From positions 47,807 through 111,806 of the forward strand of contig MU266404.1 in the NCBI GenBank assembly GCA_021014945.1: 64,000 nucleotides of DNA. Direction: 5' to 3'. The stretch is from Leucogyrophana mollusca. Taxonomy: Eukaryota; Basidiomycota; Agaricomycetes; Boletales. The translations under genes and the position numbers were made by a program. Under the pieces are notes generated by a model. The model did no database searches, had not been told where the DNA came from, and saw nothing but the letters and a program-made list of their open reading frames with translations. The first letter of the stretch is position 1. Each line of letters begins with the position of its first letter. Of the stretch, positions 36,078 through 47,514 are shown piece after piece.

Positions 36078-37820
36078 ATGGCGAGTTCATCCATCATCTC
36101 CCAGGCCATCTCACCAATCTCGCCGACTAATATTCCTGCGTCTGAGTCTCGACCATTCCCTACGAACGTACTCAAGGGACATACACAGGTTGTCCAGTCC
36201 ATTGCGTATACTCCAGACGGACGTATCATCGTGAGCGGATCCCACGATGGCACCATTCGTATTTGGCAGGCTGCAACCGGCGAACCTTTGGGCTCGCCAC
36301 TCGAAGCACAAGGTCTTGGGATCTGGTCTGTAGCTGTATCACCGGATGGCAAGAAGATTGTTGCTGTCTACCTGGGTGCTACCCCAGTGTGCATTTGGGA
36401 TTTCGAAACTAGACGCATCATCCACACCCTTGACGCAGGATGTGTGTTCTCGGTTGCTATTTCCCCAGACGGCCATCGAGCTGTTACTGGCTCAAATTTC
36501 AAAAAGATGCAGATATGGGACATGGAAACGGGCGCACTTATAATGGACCAAAAGGAAGAACATTCTGACACCGTCGCTGCGGTCACTTGGTCTGCAGACG
36601 GCAAGAAAATCGCAAGCAGTTCGTACGATAATACAGTCAGAGTATGGGATGCAGCCAATGGGTCGGTAATTGCGGGGCCTTTCCAGGCAGGCCAAGTTTC
36701 CTGTCGAGCCATTGTGTTCTCTCACGACGGACACCGACTCATTTGCGGAGATGGCTACGGAAATATTGAGATTCGAGATGTGCAGGATGGACGTGTCGTC
36801 AATGGTCCATTGACAGGACACAAATCCGGAAACTCGAAAGCCGCCGTCGTCTCGCTCTCGATTTCACTAGACGGCGGGAGATTCGTCAGTGGCTCGGGTG
36901 AACACGCGGTCGTTTGGGATGCCCTTACAGGACAGCTACTTGCTGCACCTTTAAATCATGGTGCCGAAGTTCACTGCGTGTCATGCTCTCCAGACGGAAA
37001 ATTTGTTGCGAGCTCAGCAGTTGACGGAACAATCTGCATATGGGATATCGAAGCTAGTATCGCGGACTACAATGTTAAATTGGCAACACGATCCAACCAG
37101 GTTCGCAATACTGTCAGGGAACACCCTCTGGATCAGTCAATTCTCGATGTAAGTCTATCGTCTTTCGAGTGTCATTGATATTTCATGCTTGCCGTCAGTT
37201 ACCGGCAATTGTCCGTGATGAGCATGGGTCTTCGGTACCCAGTAAGCTTCCTCGTGCGGTCGTACGTCATACATCATACGATTCCTTGTTAGATGTTCGT
37301 TTATTCCTTGTTGTCATCCTTGCCAGTATTGAATTTGCACCCTTCTAGCTACCTGCCATTCCCCAACCACACCTTGGTAACCACTCGTTACCCCGGCGGC
37401 ACACCAAGCCAATAAGCACCCCTGTAAATCCGCCTCCGGACGAGAGTCCCAAAGAGGGACGCATTACACGGTTGTGGTCGCGAGTTCGAAAAACAAATCC
37501 GAACCGTGATCCCCGTGTCCTGGGGTTCAAGCTGCGTTCAAAGACGCGGGATGGCCCTCCAGAGGCCCCACCCCCTGTCGTGGACGTCCCCCATGCACAA
37601 GACTTCCCCGTAAGATTTCCCAGCTCTACCCATCTTTGCGCTTTCTTGATCTACATTTTTTCAGCGCGTCGTCATCGCCGCACCGAGAAATAAAAATAAA
37701 CGTCGTTTTGCGAGGCCAACCGTGGAGGTCGAAGAGGATAGCGACTCCAGCTCGGCAGATTCATATGAGTATGTTGGGTGCCTGGACTACATATGCTTTT
37801 TAAGATGCTGCTCGAAGTAG
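36078..37820 (+). CDS. WD40 repeat protein
   Basis: The first exon runs from ATG 36078 with about 340 residues containing seven WD40 blades: LKGHTQVVQSIAYTPDGR, SGSHDGTIRIWQA, VAVSPDGKKIV, VCIWDFET, VAISPDGHRAV, MQIWDMET, AAVTWSADGKKIASSSYDN, VRVWDAANG and later units with ICIWDIE. Following exons (from about 37200 and 37353 and, after an intron, 37666) give Pro/Arg/Lys-rich segments (STPVNPPPDESPKEGR, DPRVLGF, VVIAAPRNKNKRRFA). The ending CFLRCCSK resembles Cys-ending tails of other mushroom WD40 proteins. Probably a protein-interaction scaffold. The last 21 bases overlap the convergent gene on the other strand. Confidence 0.85.
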
Positions 37821-39037
37821 AGCATCGGTAGGGGGGACTTTTGTGGGATTGACGACATTTTCATCTGCAGGAAACATCGCTAGAGCGGATGGCGGCCCCA
37901 AACGGTGGGATGAAGGCGAGCTTGCCGCAGCGTGAGAGGAAAGATGGTCGAAATCGACAGTGGTGAAGTAGACCGTCGTCGGCTCACGAGTTGAAAATGA
38001 TTGGTTGCTCTTTGAACTACCATCGCTGTCACTTTCGTCATCATTCTTCACCGTGCGGTAGATGAACGTGACGACTACAAGCAGGTTGCACACGATGAGG
38101 CAGAATGCGAGCTAATAGACCTTTAGGAGGCCGAACACCCTCCGATTGAAGGTGAGACACGTACCTCAAAATCCTTCGCGACAGAAACTAGTGATGTGAG
38201 GTGTTGAAGCTCACATGCTGCATGGAACGATGAAGCCATCGATATAATAAGACTCGAGGAAAAGATAGTGAGAATTATTCGGCGCTGTTTTCTGTGTAGC
38301 TTGACGCTCCACAACAAGCGCAATGGTAGCGCGGCGAGAACAACATCTGCCAGTATGTCGCCTGCAGATCCATATGCCTTAGATAGATGACGGCGTCACA
38401 CCGAAAAAAACTCACTCGCAAGTTCACAGGCTATTGTGGCTGTTACTGAATGTGTATTGGTTGAGCCGAAGGTGGAACGCCAATTGATGGCCTTCAAGGC
38501 CATAAGCACACCCCACAAGACAGCGAACAGAGTCGCGACACCGTATGTGATGCGGCGAATGTGGCTTGAAGGATATACTATGCGTAAGATTGACAAGATG
38601 ATGCTCATTCGAACCGACCTTTGGTAAGTCAGGTCAGGTTACGCACCTGCGGGGGAGACGCAAAGGAACCACATACCATACGACAGAAGTGAACGAGAAA
38701 GAATACACCAACGAGGACACATTCAGCGCCTGTCCTCTTGTGGCTTGTGGACATAAAACGCACTTCAACACAGAAGAGCTTGCACATGATGAAAAGTACA
38801 CCCAGCCTGACGCCAGACCGACGAGATCACAAAGCAGAGCCATTAACGCCCACGTATCCTCCCACCAGAACCGTCGTATTCGGACGCGATACCACAATCT
38901 GAACGCGGTGAAGAGTATTGCCAGCCCTTGGAGCACAGTGGTCACAACTACGATCCATTCAACATTGAAGATGCAGCCGACAGAGACTGGAACTCACTCT
39001 TCAAAGCGGTTGCGACCGGGGGAGAAATAATCGCCAT
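37800..39037 (-). CDS. Fungal integral membrane protein, rhodopsin-like domain
   Basis: The reverse strand begins MAIISPPVATALK (ATG 39035-39037). After an intron it continues VTTVLQGLAILFTAFRLWYR, RRFWWEDTWALMALLCDL and, in later exons, SIILSILRIVYPSSHIRR and ITYGVATLFAVLWGVLM. This is the pattern of the fungal rhodopsin-like (CFEM-GPCR-related) membrane protein family, with FWWEDTWA/DDW-like and YR motifs. The C-terminal exon is a Ser/Asp-rich cytoplasmic tail that stops at 37800-37802. No Lys for retinal can be identified. Function unknown; such proteins are proposed sensors. Exon boundaries between 38120 and 38700 are approximate. Confidence 0.72.
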
Positions 39038-39908
39038 CCCTAGCAAAGCGAACGTTCGCAGACCCAAACCACGACCGTCAATCTGCAAAAGTAGGAAGTA
39101 CTTGGGAGACGTTCGTTCAACGCCAACAAGAACCAATCGCAAGGAGAATCCATATGTCACGAACCTGAAAACGTGGAATAACGTTGATGGGGCCGCATCT
39201 GAAGTCGACCCTGCGTGCAAGACAAAAACTCACTTCCCATGCTTGCCAGGGTCACTATGACATGGAATATGCACTTGAGGGAGTAGTAATGATGCTCCAA
39301 GGTTCAACGTTCAACCATTTGTCTGATCTGGGAAATGTCTCTTGTCAATAGCCTGCACTGCGTTAGCATCAGTATTTGTACACAAACTGGACGGCCTAGC
39401 AACTGCCCAGTGGACCATACCGCCTCAAGCTCAAGGCTCAAATCTCGAATGGAAATTCCTTCCGCACAACAGCCCCGACGACACAGAAAAATTCTCGAGA
39501 CAACAGTACCAACTTGAAGGATCTTGATGAGGTATATGTGCAAGTCGTTGCATCGTGTCTATCGATAGTGACAGTCACTGAGAGTTCACTGGGAGGGAGG
39601 GAGAGCGGATACGGAGCCAACTATGCGGCATTGCTACATCGACGGCTAATGCACAAGCGGCCTACAACGCTGAACCAGTGTGCAACCGACCTGGGGACAA
39701 CCGTCCGCCACGGGTTTTCTATGTAAGGTGCTTTACCTTGGGATGAGGTGGGGGTTGGGAAGACCGAGAAACGTCTGGATTCGTGGGAGTGAGTCACGGT
39801 AGTCGATATTGTTGGACACTGGACAGTTCTGCAAACGGTTCAGTACACTGGCCTTATAACACGAACTTACTTCTACAACGAGTAACGCCATCGTTATTGC
39901 GCGACGAG
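39038..39908. other. Intergenic with a possible coding scrap
   Basis: At 39345-39527 the plus strand reads ALASVFVHKLDGLATAQW and LEWKFLPHNSPDDTEKFS, which looks like protein, preceded by an AG acceptor-like site. I find no matching start or partner exon, so it may be a gene fragment. Nothing else is supported. Confidence 0.3.
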
Positions 39909-42900
39909 ATGGCCTCCGAAGCTCAGCTCAAAGCTTTCATCGATCGCCATCGCGTCCTACTCGCCCAAGAGCGCGATGCTGAGATCGAGCGGAGCTCTCT
40001 CCTGTTATCAAATTGTGGTCCCAAGCTTCTTGAGCAAAAAGGCCTCGCACTAGGCGGACTGGGAGTGGTTGGAATTAATATCGGTCTTGGTGGCAAAACG
40101 TTCGTGTATTCTACATACCATCTGTTCCAGGCCATTTCTCCTGATCGACATCTCACGAAGAGCACAGGCTGATTGAACTAGAACGACCAGCAGCATATCA
40201 CAGTACTACGCTGTTTCCACCTCACACATTCAGGTATCCAACTAGTTCTGTGTTTCATGTATCTCTCCCTTATGCACTTGTGAACACTGAAGGCCCGGTG
40301 ATCTCGCACGGATCGAGGAAAATGTCGCTGGCAACGTCCCGACGAAGAAAGCCGTCAAAAGTACGAAATCAGCAAACACTGATGCGAAGAGTACTCGAGC
40401 TGCAGAAGGGGTAGTGTACAAAGTGTGTTTGAAATGTTAGTTCCCGGACCTACAACACTCATCAGAGTGTTAGGTGTCAGATTCACGCATAGTTGTCGCG
40501 GTCGATGCCTCCGATAATGGCGCCGACGACCTGGATCTACCTGAACGCTGTCGCGTAGTGAAACTTGCAAACAGTATCACATACGATAGGTGATTTTCTT
40601 GATCCACTAATACTGTGGCCCCATGTTTACGGTCGTTTTGTCAGAATGGATAAAGCCCTCGATCGGCTCGAGAAAACCGTGCTACCTTCGTCGAGACAAG
40701 TGTGATAATCCGTTCTCTGGGCGAGATTCCCGAACTAACGACACCTAGACGACTGATAAAGGAAACTACGAACTGACCCCTCTCATCCGCGTCCTACTCG
40801 GAATGTCCTCTCCCTCTGAAAAACTCCCCGTGGCCGACCTCCGTTATTTTGATGACTCGCTGAACCCAAGTCAACAGCGAGCAGTCAAGTTCGCCCTTGA
40901 GTCCCCAGAAGTTGCATGCATACATGGTCCCCCAGGTAATCTCCCAACAGTCTCTTCACCACGCGGTCACGCATCTGACGTTTTGAACAGGAACAGGAAA
41001 AACACATACTCTGATTGAAATTATAAGGCAGCTCACAACACCTTCCACCGTGGACGACCAAAAACCCAAACGTATCCTCGTCTGTGGCGCGTCAAATCTC
41101 TCAGTTGACAACATCCTAGAGCGTCTACTGGCCCTTCCCGCTCCCTCTGAAAGACACTCGGAGCAAAAAATGTCGGTAAAAGCGACGCGGATTGGTCATC
41201 CCGCGCGTGTTATGGCAAATGAAAGTGTTTTGGAAGCGACACTGGAAGTCAAGGCGGGGCGCAGTGACCAGGTCTACTCCCCTTCTCCTTTATCTTGACT
41301 CGTCCGTGGTGCTGAGTCGTTGACTGGCAGGCGGCGCTGGCCAAAGACGTGAAATCTGAGCTTGAAGGGGCGCTAGACGTATTATCGGGGAAAGGAAAAG
41401 GTAGTAAGAAACCAAGAGGCCTGGAACGAAAGAAGATGTGGGAGGAGGTGCGGGCTCTTAGGAAGGAGTAAGTGTACTGTTGCGCAGCCAAGATGTGCTC
41501 TTACCATGGGACTTTTAAAAGGTACCGCCAGCGCGAGGGCGGAGTTGTCAGAGCGGTCCTGGGTGAATCTCAGGTGCGCCTTATTCACACCGCTGAAGCG
41601 CGACTGTCTTGAACCGTTTGGTATCAGATTGTTCTGGCCACATGTCATTCCGCTGGTGGAAGGCAACTTCGCGAACACACTTTTGATGTTGTGATCATTG
41701 ACGAGGCAACCCAGGCACTTGAGGCGGTACGTTATTGGCACCCCCTCGCTCCCATCATCCATCATGAATCCGGTTTGCTCACGATCCCATCTGTCGAGTT
41801 ATAGGTTTGCTGGGTACCGATCTTCAAAGCGAAGAAACTTATCCTTGCAGGTGACCCGATGCAGCTTCCTCCAACGATCCTCTCGATCGATAAGCATAAG
41901 AAGAACGAAAAGCAATCTTCGCTAGGAAAGCCCAAGACGGGTAGCGTTCAGGTTCGATCTAAGCCTGAGGGCAGAAATGAGACAGCAAGCAATGAAGGAC
42001 CCCCAAGCTCTTCTCGCGATAGTGGTGGCGTTGAAAGCGGATCAGACTCCGGGGAAGAGTCGGTGAGTGGAGACGAGGTGCTCGCCGAAGACACCACAGT
42101 TCCTACTGCTGAGCTGGAGGAGCGCGAACGGTCTCCGAAACAGAAGAAAAAGCTGCCAAAACGATCTGAACTAAGGCCCCCTCGCACTCTTGAGACGACG
42201 CTATTCGACCGGCTGGAAAGGATGTATGGACCTGATATTAAGCGTATGCTGAACGTACAGTATCGGTGTGTCTTCTCTCGTTGGCTTCCTCGGGTTAATA
42301 CGCAGCACTTCTCTTCATTGCTAACTCCTTTTCACAGCATGCACTCCAATATCTGTCAATTCCCGTCCAAGACGCTCTACGCCTCAAAACTCGTCTCTCA
42401 TGAGTCGGTCGCGTCACATCTCTTGCGAGACCTTCCTAGCACAAAAGACAAAGGTAGCTTATCAGATGAAGAAACCATAAGGGAGGTTCTAGGAACCCCA
42501 GTGGTGTTTTTTGATACTGCGGGCTGCGAGTATTTTGAACGATTGGAAGGAGATGGAGACGAAGGCAGTCGCTGCAACGAGAACGAGGTGACTGTGGTGA
42601 AAAATTGGGTGGAGAAACTGGTGCGCCAGTCCGCCTTGGTTTTTACCTTCCACAGTCGCCCTGAATGACTGCAGGTCGATTCCGGAGTGCTGGCATCTCA
42701 GATTGCAGTTATCACCCCGTAGTTATCGCCTTATTATCTATTGCCACGGGATGCTGAAGTCCGCACGTAGATACCAAGCCCAGGTTACGCTGCTCACCTC
42801 TCTGCTCCGGCCCACGTATGGGCCCCAGCTTGAGATCGGTACCGTAGATGGGATGCAGGGGCGCGAGAAGGACGCTGTCATCATTAGTCTCGTGCGCAGT

Positions 42901-43249
42901 AATGATAAGGTAGGCTTCGTTTATAGTACAGGGCCGCTATTGATGCGGCGGTGTTCACAGAGGGAGGTTGGGTTTCTCAAAGAAAAACGCAGGTTGAATG
43001 GTGCGCACCACCCATAAGCTGATGGCTGTCCCCATGTTTATTTTCCCTGCAGTCGCTATGACTCGGGCGAGGCGGCATCTGGTAAGTCAGGGGTTATACA
43101 GATACCACTGATGCGAGTCCATCTGATGATACACTGTTCAGTGCATCGTGGGAGACTCCTCGACTGTCCAACATGGAGGCTCGTACCTGAAGAAGTGGCT
43201 AGCATGGCTGGAAGCAAATGCGGATGTGAGATATGCAGAATTAGACTAG
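39909..43249 (+). CDS. SF1 DNA/RNA helicase, IGHMBP2/SMUBP2 (Hcs1) type
   Basis: ATG at 39909 opens [20 protein letters not shown], followed by the N-terminal beta-barrel region ([20 protein letters not shown]). The helicase core has [14 protein letters not shown] (Q-motif), Walker A GPPGTGKTHT (split by an intron after GPPG), [13 protein letters not shown] (DEAT variant of Walker B), [11 protein letters not shown] (motif III), [16 protein letters not shown] (motif IV), [15 protein letters not shown] (motif V) and [11 protein letters not shown] (motif VI). This order is specific for Upf1-like SF1 helicases, and the N-terminus fits IGHMBP2/SMUBP2. An acidic Lys/Ser/Pro-rich insert of about 90 residues at 41900-42190 follows motif III. 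The R3H and zinc-finger domains of animal IGHMBP2 are not seen; it ends [14 protein letters not shown] at 43249. Members unwind DNA/RNA with 5'-3' polarity. Confidence 0.92.
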
Positions 43250-43516
43250 GCTGCACCCCGACAGTTCTGCGTTTCGATAGATGTGATTGAAGGTGGTATT
43301 AGTCATAAATTTACTCAGCTCAGAAATCTAAAAGCTGATGACGCAGGCTCGCTACCCACACTGCGTCCCAACGAGATCAATCTCATATAGGTCCTTCAGG
43401 ATCGCTTGTAAGGCACATGATTTGATATTACAAACATTGACCTCTGGTATCTCCCAATAATAATAATATAGTACGAATAAATTACCTTTCCATATCACAG
43501 CTCCAATCTCCACCAC

Positions 43517-44576
43517 TTATCCTTCGTACCGGAAAAACTGTCTGAAAGGCAGAGCTTTGCGCCTGAGGGCGCACAATGGTGTAAAGGAATACCGACCAGT
43601 GTTATCGTAGCCCTTGTGGATTCGTCTGGATGAGCTCGCATCTGTCCACCACTCCGACGCGACCATCTCTTTGTCCGTGTTCTCTGCCGTAGAAACCGTG
43701 GATTCTTGAGATACCAGTGCGATTGAGACGCTTTCGCCAGCTGGTGTATATACAAGAACCATATACAGTTAAACTGGGCCACCCGAAAGAAGGGACGCAC
43801 TTACTTCTATCTGAAGAATAGATAAAGTATGCGGGACAGGAGAAGACGGTGCTGACTATATGTTTCCCGTTTAGCTCCGGGAGCGTGGTTAATGTGCCTA
43901 AAATTCCAGATGGGATTGATGTTCGGCGTGGATGTCGCATGACGAGGAGAACACCACGTTTGCCCTTCACAAACTTCCATCGACCCTTCAACCCAGCTCT
44001 TGCTATACCAGGAATTTCCCTGTGATCAGGAAACACGACTCAATCATCTGGAGCTTGCATATAATGAAAGGTACTTACACTCCTGGACCAGAGTCGAAGT
44101 CACACGATGTTACACCTTCAGACGATATCACGAAATCTTTCTCAGGTTCGCCAAGCTTTGGGAGATATTGATCCAAATCCATGGCAGGATTCATACTCTT
44201 GAGTGAATCTTTGACTTTGGGGCCAAAAATATTTCCATCAACCTCGAACTCCCCGGTTTTGCGGTTGACCACGCCATAATCGCCGATCTGTTCGATGCGA
44301 GGTTAAGAAGCAGCTGGCGTCGATCAACGCCGAACGCGGACCTCAATAGGAATCGATTTCCAGTTTGCCCATCCCAGAGGCTTGCCAGTGACCGGATATA
44401 TTAGATCCACAAACTGGCCTGACTCGTTCTTCGTGGCAATTGCCTAGAGATGAGAAAGGGAGGGTGATATCGAAATAGTGTGACCCTGCACAAATGTTGA
44501 TACTTACCTGGGGGAAGCCAAGGGAAGTGGACGAACCCACACCGACATTAGGGGTTCCTAACATGTAATCATACAT
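43517..44576 (-). CDS. Unrecognised fungal protein
   Basis: Reverse-strand exons begin MYDYMLGTPNVGVGSSTSLG at 44576, continue with VDLIYPVTGKPLGWANWKS, IGDYGVVNRKTGEFEV and DLDQYLPKLGEPEKDFVISS, and end in ALPFRQFFRYEG at 43517. The IGDYGVVNRKTGEF segment resembles a short domain (IGDVGY.../F-V-R-L) found in many mushroom-specific hypothetical proteins. No catalytic motif is visible. An AG before the first ATG suggests an earlier exon, and the TKL kinase lies directly upstream on the same strand, so the two might be one gene with a kinase plus C-terminal domain. Confidence 0.5.
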
Positions 44577-44839
44577 GCCCTGTGAAAAGGGTCAGCATTG
44601 GGCACATTTTAACTAGCAAGATCGCGCACAGCCTATGAAAGCGGGAAAATTCAATGTTATTAAGAGAGGAGACGGGACAGATTTACACACCGGCTGTAAA
44701 ATCACGCGCAAAGGAAGGTGCAATCAACATATATCGGTTTAACGGCTGTTACGAGACCATGACTCACTGCAGATATTCCCCGTGTCCTCCCTGGGTGAAA
44801 GTGAGTAGGTTCGGTGCACAACTAAACCGACAAACTTAC

Positions 44840-46924
44840 TCATGTCACTGGTCCACAGAGAATCAACATCGCTCGACGCTCGTGGAGCAGGCGATGGCTC
44901 CGTGAGTGGGTGTTGACGCTCTGTAGACGGTGTCAGTTATTGCCAAGCAACTTTCGGAATTCCTAACGCAAGACAAACCTGTCACTTCACCGGCGGCAAA
45001 TTCGAGTGCTCGGGAGAGGTCGTAGGTCAACGATGACTGAAGACGCCTCACAGGATCTTCCTGATCACCCTCTTGCTCTGGGACTCCTGTCTGAGGCGAT
45101 AACTCTAGGATAAGATCGTTTGCCGAGGGACGGGATGCAGGATTCTTGTCCCAACAACGATTCATCAGACGCCACGTTGCATCATCAATACCAGGCGCCC
45201 GAGAGGGTCGCCGGTCTTCGATGACCACCGCCATGATCAGCTGGGGGGTGTTATATCCAGAAAAGCGCGGACGTCCGACAAAGACCTGAGTCACCATGAA
45301 CAAAGGCCATGTAAACCGATGGAAGAATGAACGGACCGCACCTCATAACACACACAAGCAAACGAGTATATGTCAGAAGCGCGGGTCGCGGATGTTAGTT
45401 CGCCTTCCTTCGGTGACAGTATCTCGGGAGCCATATAATGAGGAGTCCCGGCCAAGTAAGAACCGGCAGTTGGGGTGAATCGCACTATGGAATCCTGTAC
45501 GAGGGTTCCGAGACCAAAATCGGCTAAACGTGCCCTGTGCGATGAATCAATCAGGATATTTGCCTAAAACAAATTGAGGTTAACATTTTGGCGACACCAG
45601 ACCAGAAAGTGAACAAACGCCTTTCAGGTCACCGTGGACAATAGGTGGGTCAAGAAAATGCAAATATTTGAGACCATGAGCTACGTCGACCACCTATATA
45701 ATGTTTAATGCAGATTCGATGCAAGCGATCCGTGCCACACACCAATGAATGTCGATTGGCCTGAGGGGTGTCCTTGAGGTACTGAACGATATTCCCATTT
45801 GCCATCCACGGTGATACGAGGCATACTTGAAGAGGTCTTTCAGGTAAGTGATACACGCCGTATAACGGTAACACATGTCGGCTGGAGAGTTGCCTCCAGA
45901 GAACTGCTTCTTTGCAAAACGCCTATCCGGCCGCGTCAAAGTTGTGTTAGAAAGGTGCTAAAGAGCAAACCTTGAGATCCCTATCAAGTCGCATAAGTTT
46001 GATAGCGATCATGCGACCATCGAATTCGCCCTCCCAAATGTCACCGAAGCTCCCACCATTCACCGGACCCCGTCCCTTGACGTGGACCCCCCGTAGAACC
46101 AAGCTTCGAGGATAAAGGCCGGATGCTTTTGACAGCTCAACAACTGCCCTTACTAACGGGGGGCGAATGTCCGGACCAAGGTCACCGCAATCAAGAAGCT
46201 AACCAACGAACATGAGCGCCTATCGCACCGAATGAAATTATCTACGAACGTACCTCCTGAAATAGATCGAGCAAAGGTTGTGCTTGCGCGTCTCGCTGAC
46301 TTATCAGCAATCTCCGTTGTTCGTGATTGTAAAGGACGGCCAAAATCCGAGCGACTATGCACAATGTATCCAGTCTCAGAAGTTTGCGGATGCGAATGCC
46401 AGCGCTAGTGTCACCAGAATGTCTCTGCTTTTCTGATCGTATTAGACTCGTGATAACCATTCTTTCGGCGTACCTCTTCGCAATGTTTGAGATAGCTCCA
46501 AAGCCTTTCACGAATTGTGCGATAGTGCAAAAGATGAGCAACTTCTCCAACGATTCTGGTCCATTTAAAGTGATCCACTATAAGGGAATCCAACATTCTG
46601 CGATACGATGGTTGAGGAAATGACAGACACGGTTAAATGGGGACCGACAAACCCGGGATTGCATGACTCCAGATGTGCTAGAGTATACTCGTAGAAGCGC
46701 TGTAATCCTACATGTTAGACATGTCGCTCTTGAGTGATGACAAAATGCTGACTAACAGGATATACGTGATTTCCAAGTTTCGAATACAAGAAGTCATCCA
46801 CCGCCGCACGAATTTGCTTGGTGTTTGCTTGGAGCCAATCTGTTGGGGACCCGGCCAGGGAAATTGTTGAGTCAAATTCGCCCAATGCGTCTCCAAATTG
46901 TGCAACAAGAGTGTCCAAGGACAT
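44840..46924 (-). CDS. TKL-type protein kinase, mushroom-expanded family
   Basis: The ATG at 46922-46924 opens MSLDTLVAQFGDALGEF, an N-terminal helical region of about 200 residues. The kinase domain has GGSFGDIWEGEFDGRMIAIK (glycine loop and lysine), LYGVYHLPERPLQVCLVSPW, the catalytic loop IVHGDLKGANILI (HGD in place of HRD), LADFGLG, and GTPHYMAPEILS. HGDLKG and APEIL are typical of the basidiomycete TKL kinases, and the substitution of Arg in HRD is shared by that group. C-lobe motifs SDIYSFACVCYE and SRPSANDLI follow. The 3' end is uncertain: the last exon may stop at 44840 or feed into the next gene. Substrate unknown. Confidence 0.78.
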
Positions 46925-47514
46925 AACGGAGAAGGACGGGGATACTTATGGATTTTGCGAGTGCGCTAAATGCGCTAGGGAGGGGGAATACTATGTGGGG
47001 ATAAGAAGATGGTTTAAGACAAACCTGAAGTATGGCAGTGAGAGCCGTGCCTCACTTAACCGCCATTGAGCGCTAGCTGACGTGTATAATCCGACCAGTG
47101 AGATGCGATCATTGGACAGACAATGGTCTTTATAGTACTGGGTCTGTAACTTTGTTGTATCATTGATGTTAATCAAATGACCCGACCGATTACTAGTACC
47201 GAGGCTGTGGTAATTTCCAGCAGACCGGAGTCAGCACCACTGACGATATGTTCACACGCTGATAAGGTATGCGCGAGCGGGCCGGGCCGACGACACCAAT
47301 TGCCCCCATACTGGAGTTGCCGTTGGACCTCATCAGAAATCAATCATAGGAACCCAACGTCTTGCAGTGCTCCATTTCTACAAATCAGGTACCATCGAGA
47401 TACTATCAACTGAGAATATGCCTGTACAAACATTGCGAATGCGATAGAAGTACATTGCAATAAATAACTCGTGTATGTTCCAAAGTGAATCGAAGAAGAC
47501 GCACAAAGGCTGAA
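46925..47514. other. Intergenic between two minus-strand genes
   Basis: About 590 bases with no supported gene. It holds the promoter region of the TKL kinase and the 3' flank of the ATPase gene. Confidence 0.5.
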
